NCBI GenBank assembly: GCA_036583965.1
Contig: JAZBQD010000013.1
Coordinates: 2,892,144 to 2,956,143, forward strand
Length of the DNA stretch: 64,000 nucleotides
Origin: Prunella strophiata
Lineage: Eukaryota > Chordata > Aves > Passeriformes > Prunellidae
Direction of reading: 5' to 3'
Shown: one piece after another, positions 1 through 12,172 of the stretch
How positions within the stretch are numbered: the first letter of the stretch is position 1
How the letters are laid out: each line of letters begins with the position of its first letter
Made by a program: the position numbers and the translations under genes
Notes under the pieces: generated by a model
Told to the model about the DNA's origin: nothing
Database searches by the model: none
The model's input: the letters and a program-made list of their open reading frames with translations, nothing else

Positions 1-1748
1 GGCTTGGCTGCAATAAACCTGCATATTTACCTCACTGTGGGTGAATACTTTTTTTTTTTTTTTTTAAGTGGTTGTACCTGTAAATCTAGTCATGGAAGAT
101 GTAGTTCTTTTAGTTGATGATGGTAAGCAATTATCTGTGAGGAGTGACCTGGCACCTGGGGAAAACCCAGGGGTCCAGGATCTGGGACAACCTCTGTGTC
201 ATCTCTCAACTCAGCAGCATTAGTCAATGGAGAAACAGTCCTGTGTTTCTGGGAAGGAGAAAACTTGAATCTGCTTCCATCTCTCACATGGATACAGGTA
301 AAGATGCATGTGAACACAAGACCTGGACTCAGGAGCCTACTGGGCTGAATTTCAGGCTGTTTAGACCATGGTGTTGGCTCTCTCTATTGTAGCTAATCAG
401 CTTCACATTTGAGTAAGTTCAAAGTTCATCAGAGCTTGGGTCTGCTCTCCCTTTATTTGCTCCTCTGACTTCAGAATTAAGCTAAACAAAGCTAGTGGTC
501 ACAAAGATGTGGAACACACTGGTTACAGACAGATCCTCACAGCTCTGAGCAAGGAAGCTTCCCCTAAATGATGCCCATGATCCTCTGTTTGAGCTAGAAG
601 AGGTCAGAAAAATCCAGGGTATTTAGAACAGTATATCCAGGTGCCAGGCACATTTCTGGGCTCTGAGGATATCTGAGAGTCCCATTCCCTGCTTGACATT
701 AGGGAATCATTATTCATTTACAGTCTTTTGGGTGTAAAATGTGACCTTGAAGTGACACTGAGCAGAACAAGCAGTCAAGGACATGGGAAGCACAGCAGGC
801 CTGACTGATCTTGCAGGTGTTATTTCCTCCAAGATGAAATCGAGGGCTGGCACTCTCCTTATTGGCAGTGACTTTCTCCTGGGTAAACTACCCTGTGGTA
901 ATTGTGGCTAATAAAAAGCAGCAAAGAACCTATAATACAATGGGATTACTTAAAAGAGTGAAATTTTTAAATCTCTCTACTGTTTGAGCAGCTATACTCT
1001 CATAAAACAGTGCTATCCTTTGATAGTTTAGGCATCTCTCCCAAACACATTCTTCAGTTTGTCCTACATGACTGTGAAATGTTAGCTTTAAATCCAACAG
1101 AGAAAAAATTAACCCTGGAAGCTGCTGAGCATCCAAAATTCCCATTAGTTCTGACCTTCCCTGCTGTGTATTTCAGTGGAAAATAAAAGACTTATTTACT
1201 AACCTTAATTATCAGGAAACAGTTTGCCTAAGATAGGCTGCAGATGGCACTTCTCTACAGAGATTGACACATATTCCTCCAGCTCCGTGCACCTAACAAA
1301 AAGTTTGGTTTGCATGAATTCCATTTCTGTGTCTACAGAGGCAAGCAAAAGAAAACATTAGTCAGGAACTGATATACAGTAATGTGCCTTGTGTTCTCAC
1401 CCCAGCCTCTGCAGAAGAGAGCTCAGAGGCTGAGCAATAATGTAGCCTCTGGCCACACCAACAAAATTCCAAGGTTTTAAACACTAATGGAGAATCAATG
1501 TCTAAAAAATAATAATCACACAATTCCGACCTTTATGTACAATGGAAACAAACTCAATTGTATTTTTATTTCTGTAGGCCACAAACAGAAACTAAGCAGA
1601 AACCAACATCATCTACAAGACTGTCAGAAGGGGAGGCAGCTTTGTCAAGGCTCTGAATATCTCATCTCCACATCCTCATATCTGCAGCCCAAAGACAAAC
1701 CTGGGAGCATTGCAGGTTGCTGATGTACCAAATGATTCACTGCTTGAA

Positions 1749-1777
1749 TTCAGTGCATACAAAAGGTATGCACTGAA
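1749..1777. repeat. Perfect 12-bp inverted repeat (hairpin)
   Basis: The left arm TTCAGTGCATAC (1749-1760) and the right arm GTATGCACTGAA (1766-1777) are exact reverse complements, separated by the loop AAAAG. The stem could extrude as a small cruciform or fold in RNA. It is too short for a typical microRNA precursor, and no function is claimed. Confidence 0.85.
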
Positions 1778-4700
1778 AGGTCAGGCAGGTTTTCAGATTG
1801 GAAACAGGCTAAATTTTTCTTTGTGTTAAAGCTTTCAAAGATAAGCATGAGTGAATCTCCTGACGTGATGAGTGAACACCACGTCAGAACACAACAGTCA
1901 TTTCTTTTCCTTACTCTCAGCTGGCAATGTGCTTCTGTGGGTCCCTCATCATCCTGAAGGGTCTCTTCAAGCAGGTTTAGGGTTCAATACTAGACAAATT
2001 GACAAATAATTTTATATATTGAGGGTATTTCTCTATTTTTGCCTGTGAGCTAGGGCAATTTATTGAAGTAAGAGAGATTTTAACAGGTGTGAGAAAACCA
2101 AATAGTTTAAATAAGATAACACAGTGCCTCTGATCCATGTCTACAATGAATGCTCCCCTCTGGACAAAGTGGTGACATTAAGCTTATCATGAATATGTCT
2201 GCTCAGACCTGATAGACAAAACAGAGAATGGAGGAGAGGCCAATTAGCTACAGACCAGTGAGGAACTGGTTCAAATTCCCACCCCAGGCTGCTGATGGAG
2301 ACCAAACAGGATAAATGTCATGGATCTGCATTCCCAGCTGACCAGCCACAGCTGTCTGATGGGGCACAGGGCACCTCATGAACTGGGTAGAAGCTGCAAT
2401 TGCTGTGCTGTCCTCAGAAAATGGAACTGTAGCACAGAAAATGTGACAGTTACTGGCACTTAGCCAAGTCTCTTACAAACTTTTGTGTAAAAGTCTTCCT
2501 CCTGAGGATGACAAATGATGAAGCGATGGTAAAACAAATAAACTACAAAGAAAGACAAAGATGCATCAGCATGCAAAATACCTCCCATAGAGGAACTCCT
2601 CTAATCTTTTCCCTGGCATTCCTCCACATCTCTTGATAAAGCAAGTAGATTTCTTTGGGGATGCTCTTCAGAAATGCAAACTCCTACAGTATCATTTGTA
2701 CAAGTAATGAAGCACAAACACAGACAAAAAATTTGCAGTTATTTTATTTGCAGAAGGCCATATATTATGTTAGTAAATTCTCTACCTTCCTTTGATGGTT
2801 TCCTAGTCATGCAGTGTGAACTTGGAAAAGAGTTCAAATTTGCAAGTGGACAAAATATAAATTCAAAGGCGCCCAGCACAGCTTTCCTAATAATGGAGGG
2901 TGGCAGTTAGAGAATTGTTTAACACTTTTTTTATATGCCAAAAGTCCTTTTTCTCTTTCTGCAGTCTTTAATAAGTGAGCAGAACCTGGTTCTAATTAGA
3001 AGAATTAGTCACAGAAGGATGACAAAAATGTGGGAAACTAAAATGTGCAATCAGTTGAAGAGGAATTACTAAAAGGAAAAAAGATCTGAAGTCCAGTAGG
3101 TAATGACGTAGATAGAAAAAAAAAATCAGCAGGAAAACAGGTGTTGTCCTCAAAGGTTATCAGAAAGAAAGCAAGGTCATTCTATTCTTATTCACTGAGA
3201 GGATCAGGTTAAGAAACATGGACAAAACCACGTATTTATCAAGGGACAAAAGAGATAACAAAAATGAACACTTTCAAGACTAATTTTCTGATTAGTATCT
3301 CTACAGAGGAGAAATATAAGAGGACATAAAAATAGGTCTATATGCAGATAGACCAACAGAAATGAAGCAAGGAAATACATTCTTCAGCAACAGATTAAAT
3401 TACCTCTGTGTGATCTCTAAGTACACTCAGCCCTGCAGTATCTCAGCATTGCCAATCTTATCAAAACCACAATCTCAGGGCTCTAGTCTTCCTACAAAAC
3501 AGGCCAAGACAGCAAATAATTTAATTTCTTTTTGGTTTATTAATGTTTTATTAATTCTTATATTTAAGGAGGTTAATAGGGGAAGACTAATGGCAAGAGA
3601 TGGGTTTGAAATTTCCACAGGGACTAATAAAGTTGAATAACAGATTAAAAATTACTCCCCAAAGCCAATGCAGGCTGTCACCAGATTTAGCCACCTGATA
3701 GCAGGGCAGATTAATACCCACAAGCAACTTCTCAACTGAGTAGCATTCTCATTAAAACAGAAGTATTAGTATTATTATTATCTCATAAAAATCTCATAAA
3801 AACAGGACATTATTCATTATCCTCATTATCTAATCCATTGTATTTTGTATATATTAGAGTCTTGCTAATAATTTTTGGAATTTCCCTTTCCCTTAAAACA
3901 ATGTGTCCAGAAAAACATTTTTCAGAGATGGAAACATGCTGGCCTGGCACTTCTACTATTGCTAAACCTAAATAACAGAAGGAATTATGCAAAGGAGCTG
4001 CATAATCATCATCACAAGTATTTTTAACACTCATGTTCCAGAAACACTTTAGGGAAAACAGTATCTCAACTGCATAAAATACAGGAGATAAATGAACAGG
4101 AGCTGAGCTGCTGATGCCCCTTCCACTGAAATAATTCTCCACTTTTCCAGGAGACCCAATGAAAGCCTGAGTTGCCCTATTTGATTTGCTCAAACAGTGT
4201 AATTACTCTAGAACAACTCTAGAACTAACAGACAGCCCTCAGTCTTTGTGGGTATGTTTTGATTGCCCTACAGCAATAAACAGCAACAAATATATTATTA
4301 TTTATTGTATCTGACAGTTTAATTTGATTAAAGAAATCTAAGTGAAGGGGGTAAAAGATCATAATCTACTAATGCCATAGCCTAATATTAATGTCCAATT
4401 TGCTCCACAGATCCCAGGAGCTCTTCAGTTAAAAGTGTTTGTAAAGTGTTTGGTTGAGAAATTAAATGGGGACAAAATCTTAATTATATTCTACAAAATG
4501 TATATGAAGTTTCTTGAAAATGAGAGCGAACAGAAAACATTGTTGGAGAGAACCTGGGGAAATATTCTTTAAGGAATCTCTGGGCAGGATAAAAGTTAAA
4601 AATTTGCCTGTAAACATATCCTTACTAGGGTGAAGGAAAAGCTAAGAAATCAACCAAAAATCCCCCAACCAACAATAAAATAGATTATACACAGATTACT

Positions 4701-5317
4701 GTTGGAAAAAGAAAGGAGAAAAATAGCAATAATGAAGAGTGTGAAAAATATGCTGACATCTGATAACAAAAAATATCAATAAATTACCAGGTACATTTCT
4801 GCAGAGGTACCTCCCCCAAAATAAGTGTGATGCAGACTTTGGATAGACTTTTAAGGTCATTTTGTAGAAAGAAGAACATTTCTGAAAGGATTTGTAGTTC
4901 ATGGATCCTCAGCTATCAATTGTTTTCTCCATTAGATCGATGTTATTTCAGTCTGTGTGTGCATTTGGGTGAGGATTTCTCCACGTGTACCAGAACATCA
5001 GGACACGATGAGAGATGATGACCCATGGGTGGGTGTGGATGTTTCCGGGATTTTGGCTGAGGCACGAGTTGGTTGCTGACATTTTTGGAGGAGTGTTTAC
5101 TGACAGCAGAACATCAAAAAACTCCTACCTGCTCTTTACAGGTGCAGCGAGATCTATTTCCTCACACTGTGATGTAAGGAGACAGCCAAACTGATAATTA
5201 AATATAATAGTCTCTTGACGGGAAGGAAACTCTTCAAAACGTCGGCAGCTCTTGCTGAGGCAAATCAGCTCCCCCAGTCCTGGCCCAGGCAAACCCTGCT
5301 GGAGGCAGCTCGCTGAT

Positions 5318-5340
5318 GTTTGAAACCTCACGTTTCAAAC
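5318..5340. repeat. Perfect 9-bp inverted repeat
   Basis: GTTTGAAAC (5318-5326) is followed by a 5-base spacer and then GTTTCAAAC (5332-5340), its exact reverse complement. It is a short hairpin in intergenic DNA with no linked gene. Confidence 0.75.
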
Positions 5341-8300
5341 TGTGCTAATTTGCAGCAGTGAGGACCATCAGCATTCCCCAAGTTAGAGCCACCTGCCCCT
5401 TTGTTCCAGGAGCACAGAGGCTGATTATGCCTAAGAATGCAGCACTCAGGCACAAGGAGGAATATTTAGGAGCAGAGTGGCTTCAAAAGCCCTATCTCTC
5501 CTGTTATCTGGGAGCTGCAGAAAGCCCGAGTGACTGGAGGAGCCGGTATTCCCCAAACTGCCACAGAACCCAGGGAATCCAGGGGGGGACAGGGCACTCA
5601 CTCATGGATGCTCTCCACCAGAAGAAATGTTCTACAGGGAGAAAACCTCCTGGAGCACTTCTGTGCATTCCTGCCATCCCAGGATTACCATAAAGCAACT
5701 AAAAATTCAGCATTGTATCTTTTTTTCTTTCTTTTCAGTGGTGCCAGGCTCTTGCTCCAAGATTTGATATAAAACTATCATTTGTACCCAAACCAGTTAT
5801 TACAGCAATATTTTTCATCCATCCAATCCATGGCACAATCTACAGCTACTGCCTAGAATAACATTTACTATCATACACCAAATTATTCAGCTCAACAGTG
5901 TTAAATGAAAACAATGACACATCCATATATAGGATAATTATACCAATACTAAAGGAACAGAAAGAAATCCCTGGAATGCTTTTCCTTTTCCCTTGCTCCC
6001 CACCCCCTCCAAAACAACCCTCATAAAAGTCATCTTGGTTTAATGGGGACTCACATCTGCAGTTTACTTCTTTAAAGCCAGAGAAGGATAATACTAGCAA
6101 TTAGAAGTGGGAAATCAATAAGAGCCTAATAAAGAACAGTTCTATCAGCAGAACATAACAACTGCACCTACTTTTCAAATAATACTGCTGAAAGGAAAAT
6201 GTCCTGTGGGCTTGGACAGCTCTGACAGCCTGTTTAGCTGCCAGGAAGCTCAGGGCCCAGCAGGATCTGTGATGGATCCACAGAGCAGGTCATAACTGAA
6301 TCCAGTTTGTTCAGCAGCTACACTTGTTCTGTTCTTGTCCCTACAGGAGTAATTCCTATGCTTTTCTCCCACACATAAAATCCTATGTGGATCTATCAGA
6401 AACAAGGATCATGGGATAAAGCTTTGGCAGCCTGGCTGATAGCACAGGTTGGGAGTGTGAGCAGGGTGGTAGCTGGGCAGGAAGATTAGCACTGATGACA
6501 GGTTCTCTGGAGCTGCTTGCAGAGGGAGAAGGCTGAGAGCTTTGAAAAGCCCTGTACTTTCACAACCCTGCAGGTGTGGAACTGGGGTGATTCAGATGCA
6601 GTTACACCGTGTAGTACACTGTGTTTAAGAAGGGTGTGTAAAATTTGGACCACATTTTTCAGCATCAGTTAAGAAGTTTCATATCATCAGGACATTGCTT
6701 ATTGAAAACTGTGTTGAGGACTGTAAGATTGACCTGTGCAGATCAGGGGGAGGACTGAAGTCACCCCAGGCAAGAATGCAGCTTCCAACACCACACAGAC
6801 AGATCTCATGCAGAGGGAATACATCCCACTGGAATACAAGCTCACAATCTGCTCTGAGAGATCTGTCCCAGAAGAGCAGAAATCTCTTCTAACTCCTCAA
6901 ATGTTGGTGGTCCTCCCTTAAGCTCATGCAAAAGAAGAGTAAATGTTTAGGGAATATCATGCAAAGATCACAGATAGAATGGGAGATGCACATTCCAGAA
7001 CACTCTGGGTGTAGCCCAGAGGGACACTTAAGAGTTTGAGCTTCCATTTGTGCTTGCAGATAAAATTTTATTTCAATACTTTAGAGAGCAACCAAATCAC
7101 ACATTAATTTAAAAAATAATAATTTGATGACAATACCAGTGAGGCCCTTTCAGTTGTCAGAGGAATAGCACATGCGTTTGCTGAAAAACTGTATACTTGT
7201 AACTTTTTGGAATTTTTTCCACATCCTGAAACATTCATTTTTACACTATATTGCCACTTTGAAAAATTCTGAGAGATTTCCTATCTATCAGTAATAGGAG
7301 TTTCTATCAGAAAGCTGAGTATCCAAATTAGGAAACACATAAAAAGTTACTTTTACGTGTTCATACATTAGAAATTACCTCACTTGACTGGAATAGTATT
7401 TAAATTGCACTTTCTCCAAGGAGATCACAAGGGGTAGAGAACTAGTAATCATTGTTGTAAATCACAGGACACAAAAGTGTTTTAGAGTGGCTATTATTTT
7501 ACTACTTGTTAATGATTCCTTAAGAGTCCAGAACAACTGGCAGTAAGAGAAAGGAGACTCATTTTACCATGTAAGACTTTTCACCATGATCAGATGCTTC
7601 AGTGAATCCACCACGGCCTCAGACCATATCAGAGCTGAGGTGATCTTTATGAGCAAATCATTGTTCAGTAACAAAGATCAAGACAATCTATCAAGACAAA
7701 CTTTTTCAACATTTTGGGGACAGGAGGGGACACCCTCACTGTCAGAGCAGTAAAGGTAACTCCCTACAGCTGCACAAAGGAAGCCTGCTATTAACACTTG
7801 TGCATCCATAACAACAAGCCAAGAAATTCCCACATGGCTGGGATCACCTCCCAGATTGTGGTGGCAGATCTGAAGTCCCAAACTGCTTGAAAATAGTGCA
7901 GTGCAGGTCCAGGTTTCAAGGTTTCCCTTCTCACTGCTTAGTCCCTGCTCCATGCTGGTTGTTGTTCTGCCAAATAAGCACTGGAGTCCCCACCAGTAGC
8001 ATGTCTTTCCCAATCTCAGGATGCTTCTTGCCACAGCCTGGCATATCGTGTTCGAATGGGAGATCAGAAGTGTACAGTATCCAGGCACTCATGAAGCTCA
8101 AGTGTCCTTGCAGCAGCTCTGTGCTTTTCCTGACACTGAACTTGGAAAAAAGCTAATATCAAAGAAGAAACTTCTCCACAAACTTCTGTGTTATACAATT
8201 GTCCTGATTTCCTGCTTTGCAGAGGAAAACACATGGATATGAGGACACAGATCATTTGAGGACATCCTTTTGTACACTGTGCTAGCAGCAAGCACAAACA

Positions 8301-8469
8301 CTGCACTGGCAGTGTCTGCACTGGCAGAGCACAGGGAGCAGGCAGGGCAGGGAGCCCTGCTCCTACCTGAGGCAGCACCTGGGACACTGTGTCCCACCCT
8401 GGCTTTTTGTCACCCAGGTGACACTGATAACCTGCAGAGAGCTCAGGGAAGGGTCACTAAGCAGTGAAG

Positions 8470-8855
8470 TGCCTGCACCATGTGAGGAGAGGCTGAGGGT
8501 CTGAGTGAGTTTAGCCTCAAGAAGAGAAGGTTTGGGAAAGGAATCCAACTGTCGTAATCAAACATTTAAAGGGTAATTACATGTGAGATAAAAACACTTC
8601 TTAGAGATAACAGTGCAAGGGCAACAAGCAATGGTCAGATTGGAGCAGGAGAAATCATGAGTGGATACAGAAGAGAAAAAATTCAGTGTAAGTGCTCAAG
8701 TCCTGAAATGGGTTGTCTAAAAAGACAGAAATCTCTGTTCCTGGCAGATTTCAAAATCTGATCAGACAAAGCCCTGAGCAATTGATCTAGCTTTGAAGGT
8801 AGCCTTGCCCTTCATGTTCTCTGGAGGCCCACTTCAAACTAAGTTATGTTATCTG
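8470..8855 (+). mobile_element. CR1-like LINE 3' fragment (diverged)
   Basis: The plus strand follows the order of motifs in the 3' part of CR1 retrotransposons. A GTGAGGAGAGGCTGAGGG stretch (about 8481-8498) is followed by a 'TTTAGCCTCAAGAAGAGAAGG' like block, then an 'ATTGGAGCAGGAGAAAT' like block (about 8640-8655). A 'TTTCAAAATCTGATCAGACA' like block (about 8749-8768) and a 'TCTGGAGGCCCACTTC' like end (about 8820-8835) follow. The copy is diverged and 5'-truncated, as is normal for CR1. The assignment is from recall of the family consensus, so the exact ends are uncertain. Confidence 0.6.
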
Positions 8856-11800
8856 GAGATCCCTGACAGGTTTCCTTTGTTTTAAATCTACCCTGCTGTA
8901 CAAGGCTGTTTGACAAGCTCATCTCTGCACTCAGGTCTGCTATCACAGGCTCACAAGTCAGAGATTTGATAAATTGTAATTCTTACAGTTACAGAGCTGA
9001 AAAAGTCAATACTGCCATATACTCATTTTTTACTAATCACTCACTGCCAAATCCTTGAGGCTGTTATCAGGCAAGATCCCATCACACCCTGGAGAAAGCA
9101 GAGTGCACCTCAGAGCCCCACGTCATTGTGACCAGTCTGAGCAGAAACTGCATGTGAGCTGACTGAAACCTCACCAGGGCTGTGGGGGCAAAGTCTGGGA
9201 GCTCCTAATCACCATTTGTTCAGTTCATACACAGATCTCTCCTGAGCTGCAGGAGAGGTGCCCAAATTACTTCTGGGAAAAGCTGGCAATGAACTTCATC
9301 AACTGACTGTAACTGATTTATTACACTAAATTGTTGATGGATGACTTGCAGACTGAGGCTACATATCCCAGTGATTCATAAGCCTTAACCCACTACAGTA
9401 AATTCAGCACTTTTTTTAGACAGCAATGTAAATTCTGCTCTCAGAAATGATGGCTCAAAATTGGTGGAATGGCTGAGAACCAAGTGCAGTAATGACCCTG
9501 AGTTCATTTGGGCTTCTTGATCCCAAAGCTGAACATGCATGACTGCAAGGTGTCAACAATAACTCAGGCCAGGATCCTGACTGTGGTCCTGGACAGAACT
9601 TGAGTGGCAATAGATTAGACCAGGCAAAAATTGAGCCACATTCACTTTACTCCTCTTTTTTTTTTTCTAGAAATATTTCCTAGAACACAAGTAGGGTGGA
9701 ATTTTGACACAGAACACCTGTGTAGCCACAGTGGATTCTTCACAAGAAATTTCTAAGTGCTTCGCAGTATTAGGATGAAAAAAATTAATTAACCCAATTT
9801 AATTCCTATAAAGAGAAGGATGAAGAGGAAGAATACAGCTTATAGATTTTAAGAACAAATTGAGAAAGACCAAAACAAACAAACAATTTTAAAATGCTAT
9901 CTATAAGCACAATTCATGCTAAACCCACTGTGAGTTAGCTAATTATAACAGAATACACTTACTAAATCCAGAGAAGTCAAAATTAAAATTACTAAGATAT
10001 TAAATCTGAAACCAAAACTGAATACTTCACTTTTTCTTTTCCCACACCAAGTTCTTACTTTCATATTCTGAATAGACCTGTTGGAAAATGCAGGCCTGAT
10101 CTTTCTCCTGCTTAGCAAGGACTTGTCTCTGATGTGATTGATAATGAGCAGTAACAGGGGTGGGACAAACAGGTGCTCAGAGCCTTATGAGCCCAAGAGA
10201 TGAAAACACTCCCAGTCCTGCCCTCTCCTCACTGGGGCTGTACTTCGAGCTCAGTGAATTGCAATTCCTCATTTCCCTCCTCCTTCCCAGTTATGTCACA
10301 TCCATTAGCTGCAGACTGCAAGGCTGTTTCATGGAGGTTTCATGGCACTAATGGGGAAAGTAGATCTTAATAGCTAAAATTTTGTTTTTATGAATTATGT
10401 TCCTAGGGCTTAATGGCTTATGTTTCCTTGGCAACAAACATATCATGTGCTTTTTAACAAGGTTTGTACATGAGCTTAGTACAGGACCATGCCAGAGGTC
10501 CCTGCTGATAAGGCTTCTAAAACATTATGAATTCAGAAGAGTGGATCTACCCTTTGACAAAGCCAGGACCACACTGGCAGAAGAGCAAGAGCCCTCCTTA
10601 GTCTTTATAAAGGTGCTCCAACTGCAGGTTCCTGCCTTTATTATCTAAGCCTTTATTCATGCAAAGACCATCTTCACTTTTTTACATCAGTAAATTTCAT
10701 TAACTCCCTGGTTATCCACTTCAATATTCTACACTTTAAAAAAAAAGTCAAAAAAACAAACCAGAATGATATCCCAGGAATTAAATTTGTAAGGCTGCAC
10801 TGTGGTTTATCCTGAAGAAACCTTGGAGAAAAAACAAGTTACTTATTTTATTTCCTGTTTTTCTATGGAACAACTTGTTACAGGAAATAGGCTGCAATCT
10901 GTTACAGAACTTCAACATGCTTTGTGATCCACAAGAGGGTATCCCAGATCCACAGAAAAGAAATCCTAAACTACACAAACTGTACTGGTACACAGTACAC
11001 AGACAGATTCACACAGACTGGTGGTGAATCTGCACAGGCACAGCTGGCTCCTGTGGCTGAAGTCAGCAGAGATCATCACAGTGCCACTCTTAAGCACTTC
11101 TAACATTTTGTTTCACAATAAATAGAAAAGCTCCATGTACAAATCTGGAAGGTTTAGTGATAGGAGATGAAGAATTTTTTTTTTTTTTAATCACATCCAT
11201 GGAAAAAAGTAACACACTCAACACCACATAAATCTTGGCTGGCACCAACCTTCTAACTCTGAAAACAGCAAAGGTAAAAGGGATGGAACACTGAACCTCT
11301 AACACAAAGTACCAGGTAATTAACTCGTTTATATTCTTAGACTGTCATTCACAGAGTAGCTAAAGCAAGTAGTGAAGAGTACAATCATGTGAGCCATTAG
11401 CACCTTAAAACATTTACTAACCAGTAATCCATGCAGTGCTCAGAGTTAAAGGAGGCTGACATCCACTGGCATCAGGATCAAAAATAAGAGGAAAGTTAAA
11501 ATCAGCACTCATCTGTTTGGCTTATTTATTAAAGCAATCAGAAACTTAGAAAGAAACAATTCCAAATATGGAAAAAGTGCTCTGCTGTTGCATCTGAACC
11601 AAGAAACACAACAAAAGGATTATTAAACACGTGGAAACAAGATCTAATAGATAAAAAAAAAGAAGGTGGAAGGAATACCAAAATTTACAATTAAACAATT
11701 AGTATGAGAGACATCTTGCAAATCAGACTGAACAGAATTGATATTAATAGGTAAGGTGTGCACTGAACCAGTGCAGGTGGCACAGGGAAGGAAAGAAGGC

Positions 11801-12039
11801 AGCAAAACTGTTACATCAGGCAAGCTTGTGTAGGCAGAGAACCCTGTCTTGTTCCTCTGCCATTGGGCTCAGTCAGTGTAATCAGATTCCCCAGCTGCTT
11901 CTGCACCAAGCTGAGCATCACTGAACATTTAGAATGTTTACAACAAAACTGCCTCAGTTTGCTGCTGCCCAAGATGGAATAGAATGAGATTGAAAACCAG
12001 CCCTGACACCACACAACAGAGCATCCCCAGCCTGTGCCA
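8856..12039. other. Intergenic DNA, nothing recognised
   Basis: No exon, RNA gene or clear element was recognised. The stretch contains only short simple runs, for example a T-run near 9655-9667 and an A-run near 10739-10747. Confidence 0.55.
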
Positions 12040-12172
12040 ACCCTGCCAGAGCTCCAGCAGCATTTGGAGAACACTGGCACAGGGTGGGATTCTTGGGGTG
12101 TCCTGTGCAGGGCCAGGACTTTGAATCAGTGATCCTCATGGGTCCATTCCAGCTCAGGATATTCTGTAATCA
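12040..12172 (+). mobile_element. CR1-like LINE 3' end
   Basis: The sequence matches the CR1 3' UTR as I know it. A GAGCTCCAGCAGCATTTGGA block (12049-12068) is followed by 'GGGGTGTCCTGTGCAGGGCC' (12095-12114), 'TGATCCTCATGGGTCC' (about 12130-12145) and the near-terminal 'CTCAGGATATTCTG' (about 12153-12166). The characteristic short 8-mer repeat tail of CR1 would follow, but here it is decayed to a few bases. CR1 tails of this kind are a strong sign of an avian or reptilian genome. Confidence 0.7.

Larger units (their letters stand above)
1..8469. other. Intergenic DNA, no supported gene
   Basis: I see no exon with recognisable protein similarity. Open frames here are at most about 130 codons, have no consistent splice context and read like chance translations. 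The stretch holds a T-run at about 50-66, a 12-bp inverted repeat at 1749-1777 and a 9-bp inverted repeat at 5318-5340. It lies downstream of the YWHAH 3' end. In human the next gene in this direction is SLC5A1, but none of its exons was recognised. Confidence 0.6.

Noticed and set aside
8050..8062. GTTCGAA word resembling a tRNA B box
   Set aside because: There is no A box at the right distance and no cloverleaf could be drawn. No tRNA genes were found in the window.
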